This document shows positions 20,546 through 32,393 of a stretch of 64,000 bases of DNA, piece by piece. The notes beneath the pieces are model-generated. The model was not told where the DNA came from. It was given only the letters and a program-made list of their open reading frames with translations, and searched no databases. Source of the DNA: Lactuca virosa (taxonomy: Eukaryota; Streptophyta; Magnoliopsida; Asterales; Asteraceae). Location: NCBI GenBank assembly GCA_928212115.1, contig CAKMRJ010005745.1, forward strand, positions 80,428,570 through 80,492,569, read 5' to 3'. A program made the position numbers and the translations under genes. The number at the start of each line of letters is the position of its first letter. Position 1 is the first letter of the stretch.

Positions 20546-21380
20546 TCTACACGGACCATCCCAGAGTCCCTAAGTAGTTGTTCAACCTTCGCCATCACCA
20601 ATCACGACACGCGTGCTCGCTTCCCAGCGAAATGCTCTACTCTGTCAGCGTACTCATCTGACTAAGGTCACTTCCTAGGCTATTCCTAGGTTCTCACACT
20701 TCTCCGCCATCAGCTGCTGAGAAACTCCTCATGGTGCCAGTCATCTACCTCCTGAATATCGTCACATTCACTTGGTAGCTGACTCCCATCATCGGGAGTT
20801 CCACAAAGCACGAAGCAAGCAGCATTCTGGCGTCGAATAAACACGCAAAATCCACTCTAGGTGATAACTCCACTTGCTCTACTCATACTCAAAAGATATC
20901 ACCAAACTCAACAACTCTACCCCTCGCGGGTAGCTAACTACTCTCTTAGGAGGTTCCACAAATGCTCATCTAGGTATCTCTCCTAGATTACTCCTCGACT
21001 CAAGACTCTCTCTAAAAGATTCTTGTTAGGCACTTCTACTCAGCTCATACAGAGCAAATAGCATATAATATCAATCAATATCATCCCCTAGGCCAAGGCA
21101 TCAAGAATCAGACAACTCTAGCCCTAAATTCTAAAATACCTAGCCTATCATCTAGCATGCAACTAAAATATCTCATAAGCATCTCATGATACAAACAAAT
21201 AATGGTATTTTGGGAAACCACCGTTCGGGCTCTGACTGATTGTATACACTGCTCCATCTCGTTTTATCTTTAAAACTCTTACTCGTTTTTAAAAAAATCA
21301 TTTATTTTTAGAAAATTTTTCTCAAATCCTCAGTTTGAGTTCAGAGATACCCGAGAGCACATCTGAATCCCTCAAACCAA

Positions 21381-21393
21381 GGCTCTGATACCA
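21381..21393 (-). promoter_or_regulatory. Primer-binding site of N1 (tRNA-Met)
   Basis: GGCTCTGATACCA on plus is TGGTATCAGAGCC on minus, three bases inside the 5' LTR of N1. Confidence 0.95.
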
Positions 21394-21396
21394 ACT

Positions 21397-23575
21397 TGTA
21401 ACACCGTAAATTTTCATACAAAATTTTCATTTTTAAAATCACATAAATATCATCAACACATATCACAAAATCTCAATATTTCTATTATCAAGAACACGTG
21501 TTCATAATTATTTAAATAAAATCCAAGATCCTCGAACACAACTCCATCTCGTGTGTACAATCAAGCCGTCGCCTTCCCGTGATCCTGAGAAGTACCTGAA
21601 ACACATAACATATAACACGGTAAGCACGAAGCTTAGTGAGCTCCCCAAAAATATCACATACAATACATAAGCCACTCGAGGCTATAACTCGGTATGACCC
21701 TCCGGTCAATGTGTCTCAGCGGAACCCTCCAGTCCCGTAGCTCGTTGGACCCTCCAGTCCGGTCTAGCTCGTTGGACCCTCTGGTCCGGTCTAAATCGTT
21801 GGACCCTCTGGTCCGGTCTAAATCGTAGGACCCTCCGGTCCGGTCTATATAACACATAGCATACATATATCACAATGCATATAAACTCAAACATACACAT
21901 AACACAAAAGACCCTCCGGTCTGCACATAGTTACCACTCTAGGTAATGTATAGTGAGAAGACTCACCTCGGTTGGCGAACAGATCCTATAAATGTTGTTG
22001 TTGTACTCCGGCTTCTAACTCTGAGTCAAAACCCATAATTAACCCCATTAGGATTTAAGACCAACCTTCACATATTAGGTCTAAATATGGTCCACCAACC
22101 CGGTCCATAACTAACTCAAGCCCATTGGGCCCACCAAGGCCCAATACCAAATGGGTTCACAAAAGTCCTCTAATGGCCCAACTATGGCCCAATTGAAACT
22201 AGGGTTTCACATAAAATGACAATTAGGGTTAAGTATTTCTCACTTAACCCATTAAGGACTTAATCCATTAAGTCCCTTACCCTACCAGATAAATGATATG
22301 GTGCAATTGGGCTTAATACACAATCCAATCCCCAATGGCCCAAAAGTGGGTCCAATAAGTCCAAACCCACAAACCCCAAAATTAGGGTTTTCTAAACCCT
22401 AATTAGGGTTTTTAGCCCAATAACCATCCAACTAGCCCAGATCAAGAATTTTGGGCCGATTAGGGTTCACTATGCCAAGCACCACCCACTACCACCTCAG
22501 GTAGTGGTGGTCAGTGGCGGCTCACGGCGGCGGCCACCATTTCCAATGGCGGTGGCTTGAAATCTTGACTCAAAATCACATATATCACTTTACACATAAT
22601 GCACAAACACACAACCACCCTCCACGGTGGCTGGTGGCGGCAGGAGGCGGCAACATGGTGGCAAAAACGAAAATAGGGGCGGCAGCCACCATGGTTGGCT
22701 GCCATGGTGGTTGCTATGGCTTTCCGGCAGCCTATACACATAAACATATTCGACTGGACAAGTTTCCTTCGCCACCCTAAGCTAAACATGCACCACACAC
22801 ACACCGGGATACGCACTACGCCGCCACCCTCACGGTGGCAGGTGGCAGCCGAAGGTCTCAACGGAAAGAAACTGGTCGGAGCAACGATGGCGACGGGAAT
22901 CGAGAAGGTAACGAAAGAAAGAAGAGGACATCTTACCGGCGGAAGGAGATGTAGCAGCAACATGAACTCGCCGGTCTTCACAGCCACCATCGGAGGCAGT
23001 TTGCGAGCTTGGCTCCGAGTTCCGGCTTCTCTCTTCGTCTCCGGCAGCAAAGCATGTGGTGGTGATGCTCAGCGGCGAGGCAGCCGACGGCCCTATCTGA
23101 TCGGAGCAGCGGACAAATGGAGAGGTGGTGGCGGCTGGTCATCACGGATGACGGCTAGAAAATAGGGTTAGGGTTTGGGGAGTAATAAGGTTACGGGTTT
23201 GATCCACCGCCCATTCTCACAAGATTGCCATATTGACGCTTTTAATCCCTCCTCCCTTTATTCTTTTCAAATAACATCCGAAATTTACCATATAGCCTCC
23301 ATCACTCCAAAGTTCTTTCAATTTGAGTCCAAAACTTACTTAACAGCCCCTATCTTCGAAAATCCTTTCATCATAGGTCCCAAAATTACCAATCAGCCCC
23401 TTAAGCCTTCAAATCTTTTCAAATTAAATCCATAGCTTACACATTTAACCCCCAAAATCCAAAATTATATCAATTAGCTCCCTAATACCAACACTCCGCT
23501 AAATATTATTTACTTTAGGATTATTATTCATATTAACCCTTATCTATTTATTTATTTAATATACGGGATGTTACA
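21397..23575 (-). repeat. 5' LTR of N1 (full length)
   Basis: It carries the 716-bp stretch (22007-22722) missing from the partner LTR, five 27-bp units, and several AACCCTAA-type motifs around 22380-22460. Its ends TGTAACACC and GTTACA match the partner. Open frames such as 22695-23165 are shared by both LTRs and are not supported as genes. Confidence 0.93.
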
Positions 23576-23580
23576 AAAGA

Positions 23581-24295
23581 CATCAGGAAAGTTGCAGACT
23601 TCGGCGATGCTCTCGAGGTCTTTACCCTTTTGTGTCTCATCAACAACATGAGCTAGAAACGCATGTCATTCCTTCCGCAGGTACTTCTGAGCTTTGATGC
23701 ACGAAATGATACAGAGGTTTGAACTGAGCTTATCACCATAAATCATAAGGGTTTCGCCAGAGGGAAGATTGAGACGGATAGCCTTCTCATAGCAAAGGAT
23801 GTCAGCACGATTGGGGCTTAACCAATCCATAGCGATAATGACATCGAAACTCTTAATAGATACAGGCATAAGATCGATAGGAAAGGAATGATTGCCTAAG
23901 GTAAGAGTACAACCTATGAATATGTCGTTCGCGCTTTCTTTCTCTCCGTTAGCCATCTCGACGGTGAACGTTTCGGTTAAATGTTGGGATTTACATTTGA
24001 TTAGATGTTTGAATGCATGACTAATAAAACTCCTCTCCGCACCAGAATCGAAAAGAATGCATGCATGAGAGTTGTCAAGGAGGAACGTACCCGTAACAAC
24101 GGTAGGATCAGCGACCGCTTTCTCCTGGCCCATCACCAGAACTCTTCCTGTATTGCCTTGCCTTGGGGAAGTTTCTCCTGAAGTGCCCAACCTCTCCACA
24201 TCCATAACAAGCTTGACCAGCACCTGCTCCCGCAATATGGTTGGTTGGTTAGGTTGGCACCTTGCAGTATCGAGCTGTGTGTCCCTTCTTTCCAC
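23581..24295 (-). pseudogene. Protease region of B
   Basis: A zinc-knuckle remnant is followed without interruption by PTVVTGTFLLDN and the active site ILFDSGAERSFIS, then IAMDWLSPNRADI and LPSGETLMIYG. The domain keeps the D-S-G triad. Unlike A and F, no intron-like insert separates gag from protease; the glycine codon split in those elements is continuous here (near 24092). A stop at about 23666 precedes a short run ending in NFPDV at the N1 insertion. Confidence 0.87.
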
Positions 24296-25292
24296 AGCTG
24301 TTGCAATTCAACTCACGGCAGGGTCTGTGATGATGGAAGTTACACTTGTTGCACAGGGGTAGTTTTCCAGCATAACCACCGGTAGGATATTGGGTGGTTG
24401 GGACAGTAGCTGGAGCAGCAACAGGAGCAGTAAAAGCATAAACTGCCACTGTTTGTTGTTTCTTAGAGGGCTCATGCGAAGACTGACCCTTGCGTTTGTT
24501 CCAGAATTTCTTCTTCTTCTCACCACTCTCCTTTTACGGCTCAGCGACCGTTGCCACCTCATCCAGATCGATTCCATGATCGATCAGAGTCTGTGCCAGA
24601 TCCTTGGCGCTTTCAAATGTAGCCGGTCTAGCAGCCAAGACATTCCCCTTGGTTGGTTGTGTCAATCCCCAAATGTACCTCTCGATTTTCTTGCTTTTCG
24701 GGGTGACCATTCCCGGACAGAGGAGAGCCAGATCACAGAATCTCGCGGTGTAGGCAGCGATGTCGGAACCCTTCATCTTTAAATTCTAGAGTTCGTGCTC
24801 CAACTTTTGCACTTCGCCCCTCGGGCAGTATTCCGCAAGCATGAGTTCCTTCAGTCTTTCCCAACCCATGACATTAGCCACTGGCAGGGTTAGGGTTTTG
24901 ACTCGACCATTCCACCAGGTCAAGGCTCTGTCAGTGAAGGTGCAGGCGGTGAACTTCACCTTGTTGGCTTCGGAACAGGCGCAAATTTCGAAGATGGATT
25001 CGATCTTCTCGAACCATCGAGTCAGAGCGATGACACCTCCATTCCCGTCGAAGGACTTAGGCTTTGCAGTCATCAAGTCCTTGTAGGAACACTCCTTTTG
25101 ATGTCCCTGACTTCCGTCTTGTCCTTGAGGGTTGGTTCCACCTCCAGCCCCACCAGCATTCAGTTGTGCCATTGATGCAGTCACGGTAGCTGTAACTGCT
25201 GCCTGAAACATGACGGGGTCGAACTGGGAGGGGGGTGGTGGTGGTGGCGGAGTGTTGTTGTTTCTTCTGATGGGTCTTGGTCGGGGAGGCAT
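24126..25292 (-). pseudogene. gag: gag of B (broken)
   Basis: The start at 25292 gives a proline-rich head (MPPRPRPIRRNNN, then a run of prolines), a capsid region with TWWNGRVKTL and WERLKELMLAEYCP, then after a stop at 24786-24788 GLTQPTKGNVLAARP. Zinc knuckles follow in other frames: CNSCGKKGHTARYC intact, and CYGCGEVGHFRRNF with the last cysteine replaced by phenylalanine. Stops also near 24534 and 24249. The role would be RNA binding and particle assembly. Confidence 0.85.
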
Positions 25293-25579
25293 CTTTTTCT
25301 AGAAACAATCAGGAAGAAGAGGATGGTAAGTCCTCAAGATATATGAAACAAGATATATCTCATCCTGATAACAAAAGTGTTCTACCAAACGATAAGCACA
25401 AAAAGATTACTAATGCAAGTAAGTTATCGCTTAAGGAAGAAGAGGTAGAAACACTTGGAGTGAACCTGTATACTGAGTTTGGCTCTAGCTAAAATACTCC
25501 TATAGTATTTTATGTGAGATGATTTTGGTAAGTTTTAGGCCTGCTGTAACACCGCAGTCACTCCCAAGCACATGTTGGT

Positions 25580-25628
25580 CATGTCTCGACTGAATATAGT
25601 TGATCATGCTATATTCACCCTAGACATG
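25580..25628 (-). promoter_or_regulatory. Leader hairpin of B with palindromic loop
   Basis: Outer stem CATGTCT (25580-25586) with AGACATG (25622-25628); inner stem GAATATAG (25592-25599) with CTATATTC (25609-25616); nine-base loop containing the palindrome TGATCA. It lies between primer site and gag. The architecture equals that of A, N1 and F although no base of the sequence is shared, which suggests the same job. Role inferred. Confidence 0.6.
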
Positions 25629-25849
25629 ATTACATAACTGCCCAGGTTTAACCGCAGCGTTCCAACATCCAAATACTTTTGTTCTGTTCTACTAGTGACG
25701 CGAATTCTGTTATGTATGCATGCTCGTATACTTTTTATAAAAATACTTATATTTTCGAAAGTATACTTTTAGCGTAGAGAACTTAGGACCCTTAGTGTTT
25801 ATAGTTGTATACCATGTAAGGTTCGGTATACTAGTTCACTATAAACAAG

Positions 25850-25862
25850 GGCTCTGATACCA
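25850..25862 (-). promoter_or_regulatory. Primer-binding site of B (tRNA-Met)
   Basis: GGCTCTGATACCA on plus (TGGTATCAGAGCC on minus), three bases inside the LTR terminus TGTCACACC at 25866. Confidence 0.95.
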
Positions 25863-25865
25863 ATC

Positions 25866-26878
25866 TGTCACACCCCAAAACCTGAAAGGCGGAAACGTTC
25901 TGGGGTGGAGGACGTCATGTATAGCATCACAACCAATGTATAATAGCAATCATAGCAACACAACCATTACAGTGAATACTAAAGTAAAAATGTTTACATC
26001 AATTTGGAATTTGTCTGAAACTTGTTTGAATTACATCAAATAATTTGTACGAATATAAGCATAAAACTCTTATTGCTCCAGCTCCTCAAAAATCCAGCAG
26101 GTACCTGTGTACTGATTTCCTGAGAATACAAGCAGTTTGGAAGAATATCAGCATAAGCTGGTGAGTTCATAAGCGGTAGTTTGTAATGAAAAACTTGCTG
26201 AGATCTCGTAAAATGTTTTTGTATAGTTTCAAGAAATCCTATATTTTCTTTAATGAAAATGTAGTGTTTCATTTCTCAATTCGTAATGAATCGTGAATGT
26301 TTGTTACTGAAAACCGTGTGATGTGCGAAAATAATACTTCATGACTAGCTAATGCTAATCATGATGTATAATGTTTTCGTACGTGAAACCATTGTAGTTC
26401 AGTTTTGTTTGAAAAAACTCTGAAAGTTCTCCAGTTGTAGTGTGTATTAGTTCTATTTAGTATAAATAAAACTATTGAAGAGTGCCAGGTTTGTAAACTA
26501 AATATGATTTATACATAATGTGAGTCTATAACCATGCTTGATATGACTAGAGACCTTTCCAACGTTCTTCATCAGGCGTCGAGTTAAATGACCATCTGTA
26601 CACCCCAGGCGTGCCCCTAACTGTAGCTAGCAGTTCAGGTGTGGGATGGTCAGTCCCCGAATAGATGTATTCACAAATCTCACGCTCTCCTCCTCCCTCC
26701 AGGAGACTCGGTTATACTATGAGGGTTTATCCCTGTACACCTAAAGGTACAGTAACGAAAGTAGTTGCCTCACAGTATCATACAATCTAGTTTACATGTA
26801 GTGTATAGCGTTCTACCATAGTGACATCCGGATGTAGCCGTATGTAGTGATAATTACAGTTATGAATACCATGATAAA
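25866..26878 (-). repeat. 5' LTR of element B, interrupted by H
   Basis: The inner LTR end TGTCACACCCC is next to the primer site. The sequence aligns with the 3' LTR of B (10915-11635 region) up to ATACCATGATAAA, where it is cut by the terminus of H. The remainder must lie beyond the window if H is complete. Confidence 0.88.
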
Positions 26879-27826
26879 TGTCACACCCCGAAAACGATGG
26901 CGGAAACGTTCCGGGGTGGAGGACGTCATGCGTAGTATCACAACAGTTGTATCATGGTAAACGAATTAAACACACCATTACATATAAAGAATAGTTACAT
27001 TGTTTAAAGCATGGTTATACATAACAGTATATAACAAAAGTAAAAGACGTGACTCTCCAAAATGCTCCGTCTTCTCCAAAAGTTGGCAGAGTAACCTGTC
27101 TATTGTTGCCCTGAGAAACAAGCAGTTTTAAAATATCCGCATAAAGCTGGTGAGTTCATAAGCGTTTAGTCTGGTGAAAGAAAGTTTCTTTGATCCTTTG
27201 AAAAGTGTTTCCAAGAAAATCCTCTATTTTCTTATGAAAGATGTTTGATTATCCATTCGTTATTTTGTTTAACAAAGCCTGTTTATGTAAGGTTGAGTTA
27301 TCCCAGGAAAATCCTATAATTTCCTTAAAGTTGATAGTTGGTTAACTGTTCTAGAATGAGATGTACAAAATCTACCATACTTGTATCGTTAGATTAGTTT
27401 CCTTGAAACCCCTGTTGCTCTCTATGAGGTGTATTAGCCTTATTACATAAATAAACTAATAAAAATAGTTAGTGAACTAGATCCTAAGGGTATTACTAAT
27501 ACCCTCTAGTAATCAAATCGGTTTATTACTTTGAGGTTAGTTCACTTGTTTCATATTACAAAGTAAATTCTCGCTATCTAGGTTGTGAGTTTTATAAACC
27601 GTACTTAGACTGGATAGGGCTCGTAACGGGGGCCAGTATCTTTTTATGACTTTGTCACCCCTGAACCTAACGGTCCCCGCTTAGCGGGCACGAAGGTGCG
27701 GGATGTCAGTCCCATATAGATCTAACACAATAGTCACGCTCTCCTCCAAGAGATTCTGGTTACAAGGGTTAGTCCTACACTCTCGAATCCGGTGGGAGTG
27801 TTACCAAAACTGTCTCAAACTTAGCC
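26879..27826 (-). repeat. 3' LTR of element H, part 1
   Basis: It starts TGTCACACCCCGAAAACG, the complement of the terminal end of the B/G/H family LTR. It continues the family pattern (GTGAGTTCATAAGCG near 27150) until D interrupts it. Later parts are at 35327-35897 and 57728-58671, for a total of about 2.46 kb, equal to G within a few tens of bases. Confidence 0.87.
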
Positions 27827-28574
27827 TGTTGGGTTTTAAGCATTCTAACACTCCTATGGTGTACATGCAACCCTATAAACCTTGGATCTATGTTTTCTCT
27901 ATTATACATGCAAATATTAACTATTCCAAGGTTTCATCCTAACTAGCATATTATGAACACATATACTACAAAGTTCTAGTTAGATGACATACCTTTTGAT
28001 GTAGCTTGATGTCTTCAAGCTTTAAGAGCTTAGCCCCAATAGTGTGGAAGCCTCAAATGGAATCACAAATCACCCAAACACCTTGGAAGAACTTGAGAGA
28101 ATATGTATGCACGCTAAATCGGCCCACTCTTATTTTCACACACTTGTGCCAATTTTGTGAGCCAAGGACCCCCTATATATTAAGGAGGATTAGGGTTACA
28201 TCCATGTAAACCTTAATACCCATGACCTTTCATTTACATAGGATCCATGGGTTAAAAGCTCCATGGACCATCCATGAAAGCTTAGCCCAACCTAAATGAA
28301 CTTGGCCCATTCCATATATATAAGAGTCCATATTTAATTAGTTCTTTTTGATCACTTAATTAATTCTAAATTAATTCTTGATCAATACGAATAAATAATA
28401 GGATTCCATATTAATATATTAGAACTTATAATATATTAATATAAATCATAAATATACTATTCTCAAAAGACTATCCATATAAATTGTGCCGGTGAAGTGC
28501 AACCCAAATGGACCATGCCGGGTCGGGTCAAGTACATACCAAATATAGTTATGGACTTAGACATTAATCCAACA
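27827..28574 (-). repeat. 3' LTR of element D
   Basis: It is nearly identical to the LTR at 34567-35322, apart from small indels such as GCCGGTGAAG against GCCGGGGCGGGTGAAG. The inner edge is followed by GTCTCCCACTT, the complement of the purine tract. Confidence 0.92.
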
Positions 28575-30219
28575 GTCTCCCACTTGGATAAGTCTAAAAC
28601 TATTATTGAGTATGACTTCAAAACCTAACTGGCAATCGTAGTCTTAAAGCCGCTGTCGAACTCTGACCTTGTCAATGACTTGTCCATTAGATAAGGGATC
28701 ATATATTCCTCCATTCTAGATATCATATGGACTGAGACATGGATTATAATCATTCTCTCTGTCCATTTGTTGTTTCCTCCCGATTTTCGATTTATGATGA
28801 CTGACTGATTGAACAAATCAAATCAGTCCTGGCTTGGCCAAGCACTCACATGTGTCATCGCTAATCATCGAGGGGGCCCAGAGATATCGCTTTTATCCCG
28901 AAGGTAAAAGGAATGGATAAACTTCGACTCATATGGCTTGTTCTACTACTTGTTGAATCATACACAAAGGCACGTTTTATAACATCGAGTTACCAAATGC
29001 GTTTTCGTGCAATCAATGTATAACAAACTCATAGTAACAACTCATATCTCTAGGTTTGAAGAATATAAGATATTATCGTCTCATGATCACTCGTGATAAA
29101 ATCCATGAAGTGATTCAAATGAGCGCGGGTTGAATCCAATACTCATAACTTATGAGCACTCATGAGTGTTGTAGCACCACTTTGTCCACCAACTTGGACC
29201 TCTACAAACCAACCCATGACAGTCTTGATTCATATCTACTTCCAACATATGACCGACTGTGGATGGTTTGAATAACTTAATCATTCAGGAAGAGCGACTT
29301 AGTTATTCTGGAAGTCAAAACATGCAAATGAAACACAAGAATAAATGAATCAAATATGGTATCAAACCCTATGAATATAAATAAACACTTTTATTTATCA
29401 CCATACTGATTACTCATTATTCATTGTTTCGGTTTTATCAACTTTATACTTGAATTAAAACACTAGTTGTCCCATGCTCCAAGCATGTACACTATGTTTT
29501 TCTTAAACAATAGCTTTTCCATACACCAAGTATGCACTCTATGTTTGTCTATGATCCTTACTTTGTGAAATAAACCAATGAACATAATTTCAATGATTCT
29601 AATTCACACTCCCAAATCCTTATCGAAAAATGTGAGAATTTCAAATTCCTACGTTTATCGAAATCTGTTTAGATTTTAAACTTATATGCACTGACCCTCC
29701 TGTAATGAATATGTACAAAGTCACAAAGACTTGCCAACAGTCATTATAAGGTATTCCAATGGAGATCAACTCCATGGAAACTAAGTCTCATATTCAAAGT
29801 ACATTGCTTTGGACATGCTTCTTGCATTAAGTTTTCTAATCTTACACAGATAACTTCCACCTATGGAGACAACTCCATATTCTCATTTTGACTATCACTT
29901 CTGAATAAGAGATACCTCTTTTCAGAATATGTCAATATGGTCCTTCCAAAATTAGCACTATACTTCCAACTGTCCCTGAGCAACCAATCTTTGGTAAACC
30001 TCAGATTGTCCTCGACAATTTCTTAATCATTTTAGTCATATCCAATTCTAGACCTTTTCCCTTCTTAATGCCTCTGGGCATTTGAAAAAATTTAGAAATG
30101 ATAAATCTTATAGCACATGCAATCGATCCTGTACCCAAAGCAATGGTACACGATTCATGATGTCTCACATAAAGACATGATTCTAGACCAGTCTTTTGCT
30201 ACAATATTTTATTTGCCAT

Positions 30220-30276
30220 GTTTTCAAAATTTGACTATGAAGAGGGATGCCGTAATCATAATCGAAATTTGAGAAC
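30220..30276 (-). other. Constant-loop hairpin, copy 1
   Basis: Stem TATGA/TCATA plus an outer arm (30220-30232 with 30265-30276, one mismatch and one bulge) encloses a 15-nt loop AGAGGGATGCCGTAA. Confidence 0.65.
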
Positions 30277-30323
30277 GCAATATATAGAATTTCCTTAAGT
30301 TGAACCAATCCAACATGAAATTC

Positions 30324-30348
30324 ATATATATATATATATATATATATT
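30324..30348. repeat. AT dinucleotide repeat
   Basis: About twelve AT units in the interior of D; a simple microsatellite. Confidence 0.95.
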
Positions 30349-30710
30349 CTTGACTAAAGATGATTAAGGTCTCAATCTAAGCCTTTAGAACTGAAATGAA
30401 GTATATCCTCTCCCTTAATTATAGCAAAACAACTTTTTCAATCCCTGCAGCCTCACGAATTGAAACTTTTGTTTTCTATAATTAACATTGCTAACTTGCA
30501 ACACTAACAATAATTATCATGCTCCCACTAACATGATGATTATTAGCATAACACTTATGCTCCCACTAGTTTTGACATGTACTCAAAATCAGCTGGACTT
30601 CTAGAAATCAATACTTTATTGACTTTACCAAAGTTCAGATTTTTGATACGAGATGCTTTGATAAAACTTTATGAAAATCATACACCTTTCCTTAGATAGT
30701 ATGCATGTGT

Positions 30711-30771
30711 GTCTAAACAATTTCAGAACTATGAAAAGGGATGCCGTAATCATAGTCTCAATTGTTTAGAC
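30711..30771 (-). other. Constant-loop hairpin, copy 2
   Basis: Perfect 12-bp outer stem (30711-30722 with 30760-30771) and perfect 7-bp inner stem ACTATGA/TCATAGT around the loop AAAGGGATGCCGTAA (30735-30749). Confidence 0.75.
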
Positions 30772-32393
30772 CTTTTGCCATCTGCTTCAAATCTACTTGG
30801 TGGAAGTGTTTCCTCACCATCATTTTCATGAATCAGAGAGAAACCTTATGACCCTTAGATTTTATGGTGTATGTGTTCTTATCCATGTGAATCGTCAAAA
30901 CCATAGTCACAAGACAAGGATAATGACAAATCCAAACTCATATGGACTGAACTTATGCAATCTTAACTTCTTGCCACCTGGCAACAGGGACTGCCATTGC
31001 TTCCAAGTTGTTATGCAACCAATTGAGAACTTCATAACTCCTATGCAAAGCCAACTTTAACTAGAATGGGCACAGAATATGTCAACACGATAGGTTATAA
31101 ACCTCAAGTCGTGTGCTAGTGAAGAACCTCAGGTTTTATTCTTGATTAGTTCTTGAAATTCTTTTTAGGATCTTTAAGACTCCCACTATCCTCTTGACAT
31201 ATAAACTATCTTGCCAAATATTCAAGAGATAGTGCGGATTCTTTATCAAGACAAACACTTCACACAATTGGCCTTAGTTGGTCTTTGTTTTATCCAAAAC
31301 ATCACAACTTACCAATTTCAAATGTACAAGAGTAGGACACTTTTACTCTTACATTTGACAAGTGTTTTAAACCTTTCTTTAAGATATGTCACTCAAGTTA
31401 CAATCTTGGAGTATGACTCTAAGAATTGTTTTGGAACGAAGTATGACTCATCTTCCTGATCTAACCATTTCAACAATTCATGACTCTTCTTCTTAGTCAT
31501 AAAATGCACTAAGATGACCTTTAGAGGACTAATTGTGATATGATTTCTAAATCATTAAGATGATCACAAACATGATACTAAAGTACTCTCCCATCTTTTC
31601 AGATTTGAGAAACTTTTATCTTTCTGCCTAATTTGATTCTTCCCATTCGTTCTGCCATACATTGAGACTTTTCCAATGTTTCAGAATTATACTTAAACTT
31701 GTAAGTATAACCATATTTACTAAACTTTAGTAAATCAAATAGTCTTAACGAGCTTTGTGGTGGACATGACCAGTGCACAAGAATGTGTACTCGATCCCTT
31801 TAGTCCTTCACTTGACTCACACATCCATGTGAACAAGTAATTAGTCTTGATTTTCCAATGCTTGAAAGTTCTCATTCATCATACTATTCAACTTGCATGA
31901 TTCCAAGTTTCGGTCCAATTGAAACTTGGGTGATGAGAACTTTCCTGATTTGGTAAATTTAGACACTACCACAAATGAAAGAATCAATCCATCCATTTTC
32001 CATATTGCTGTCAGTGGAATCATATAAGCAACAATTTTCCACAAATGCCATTGTAAGGATACTTCAAAAATAAAATTAAACAATTTTCTTTTATTTTAAA
32101 ACTTTGCGGAAAAACTTATCCTTACAATCCACATGGAAAATTGTTGTTATCTATTCCTTAGCAATATATCATAACTTCTTAAGCAACTGCTCAAAATTCT
32201 GATGCGATCGAAATCCACCTTCGCGATCAGAATCAACATATACTTCCTTAAGATTTCTCTCTATTCTTTGATTCTTAAAACATCAACATGTGACCCAGTC
32301 ACATCATGTAATGAGGATCTCAGAATAGAACTTAACAGAGTTAGATAATGGGCTCTACCTGATGTAGAGTCAAACTTTTTGACTTTAACATCC

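Larger units (their letters stand above)
17498..21380 (-). other. Interior of N1, no recognisable genes
   Basis: I find no gag, protease, RT or integrase motif in any frame. The longest open frame (17731-18174, plus strand) is antisense to the element and matches nothing I know. Distinct contents are two arrays of short hairpins (18170-18395 and 20215-20455) and the leader hairpin (20483-20545). The composition is rich in CTC/ATC on the plus strand. This fits a large retrotransposon derivative whose interior serves as RNA. Confidence 0.7.
15994..23575 (-). mobile_element. Element N1: non-coding (LARD-like) LTR retrotransposon nested in B
   Basis: The element runs TGTAACACC to GATGTTACA with a perfect 5-bp target duplication AAAGA (15989-15993 and 23576-23580). 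LTRs are at 15994-17483 and 21397-23575, with a tRNA-Met site and purine tract on the minus strand. The 3.9-kb interior has no protein domain that I recognise except a terminal DFEGEI-stop remnant matching the pol end of A and F. About two dozen single-base differences between LTRs suggest a fairly recent insertion. It would need trans-acting enzymes, perhaps from A/F-type elements whose leader hairpin it shares. Confidence 0.9.
10915..26878 (-). mobile_element. Element B: Ty3/gypsy element, minus strand, carrying nested N1
   Basis: Reading down the minus strand: 5' LTR piece, tRNA-Met primer site, gag, protease, [N1 insertion], RT, RNase H, integrase and truncated 3' LTR. The LTR family (TGTGACAACCC...GGGTGTGACA, about 2.5 kb) differs from that of A and is shared with G and H. 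The 5' LTR is interrupted by H at 26879 and the 3' LTR has lost its outer end at the junction with A. Frames are broken in gag, protease and RT, but the integrase core is open. Confidence 0.88.

Noticed and set aside
22380..22470. Telomere-like AACCCTAA motifs
   Set aside because: Only scattered single copies (telo-box-like) in an LTR, not a telomere array.
22514..23165. Possible host gene (156-179 aa open frames on both strands)
   Set aside because: The same sequence is in both N1 LTRs (16570-17073 and 22695-23165); it is LTR sequence without a recognisable domain.
30324..30348. AT run as an origin or regulatory site
   Set aside because: A plain dinucleotide microsatellite with no supporting context.
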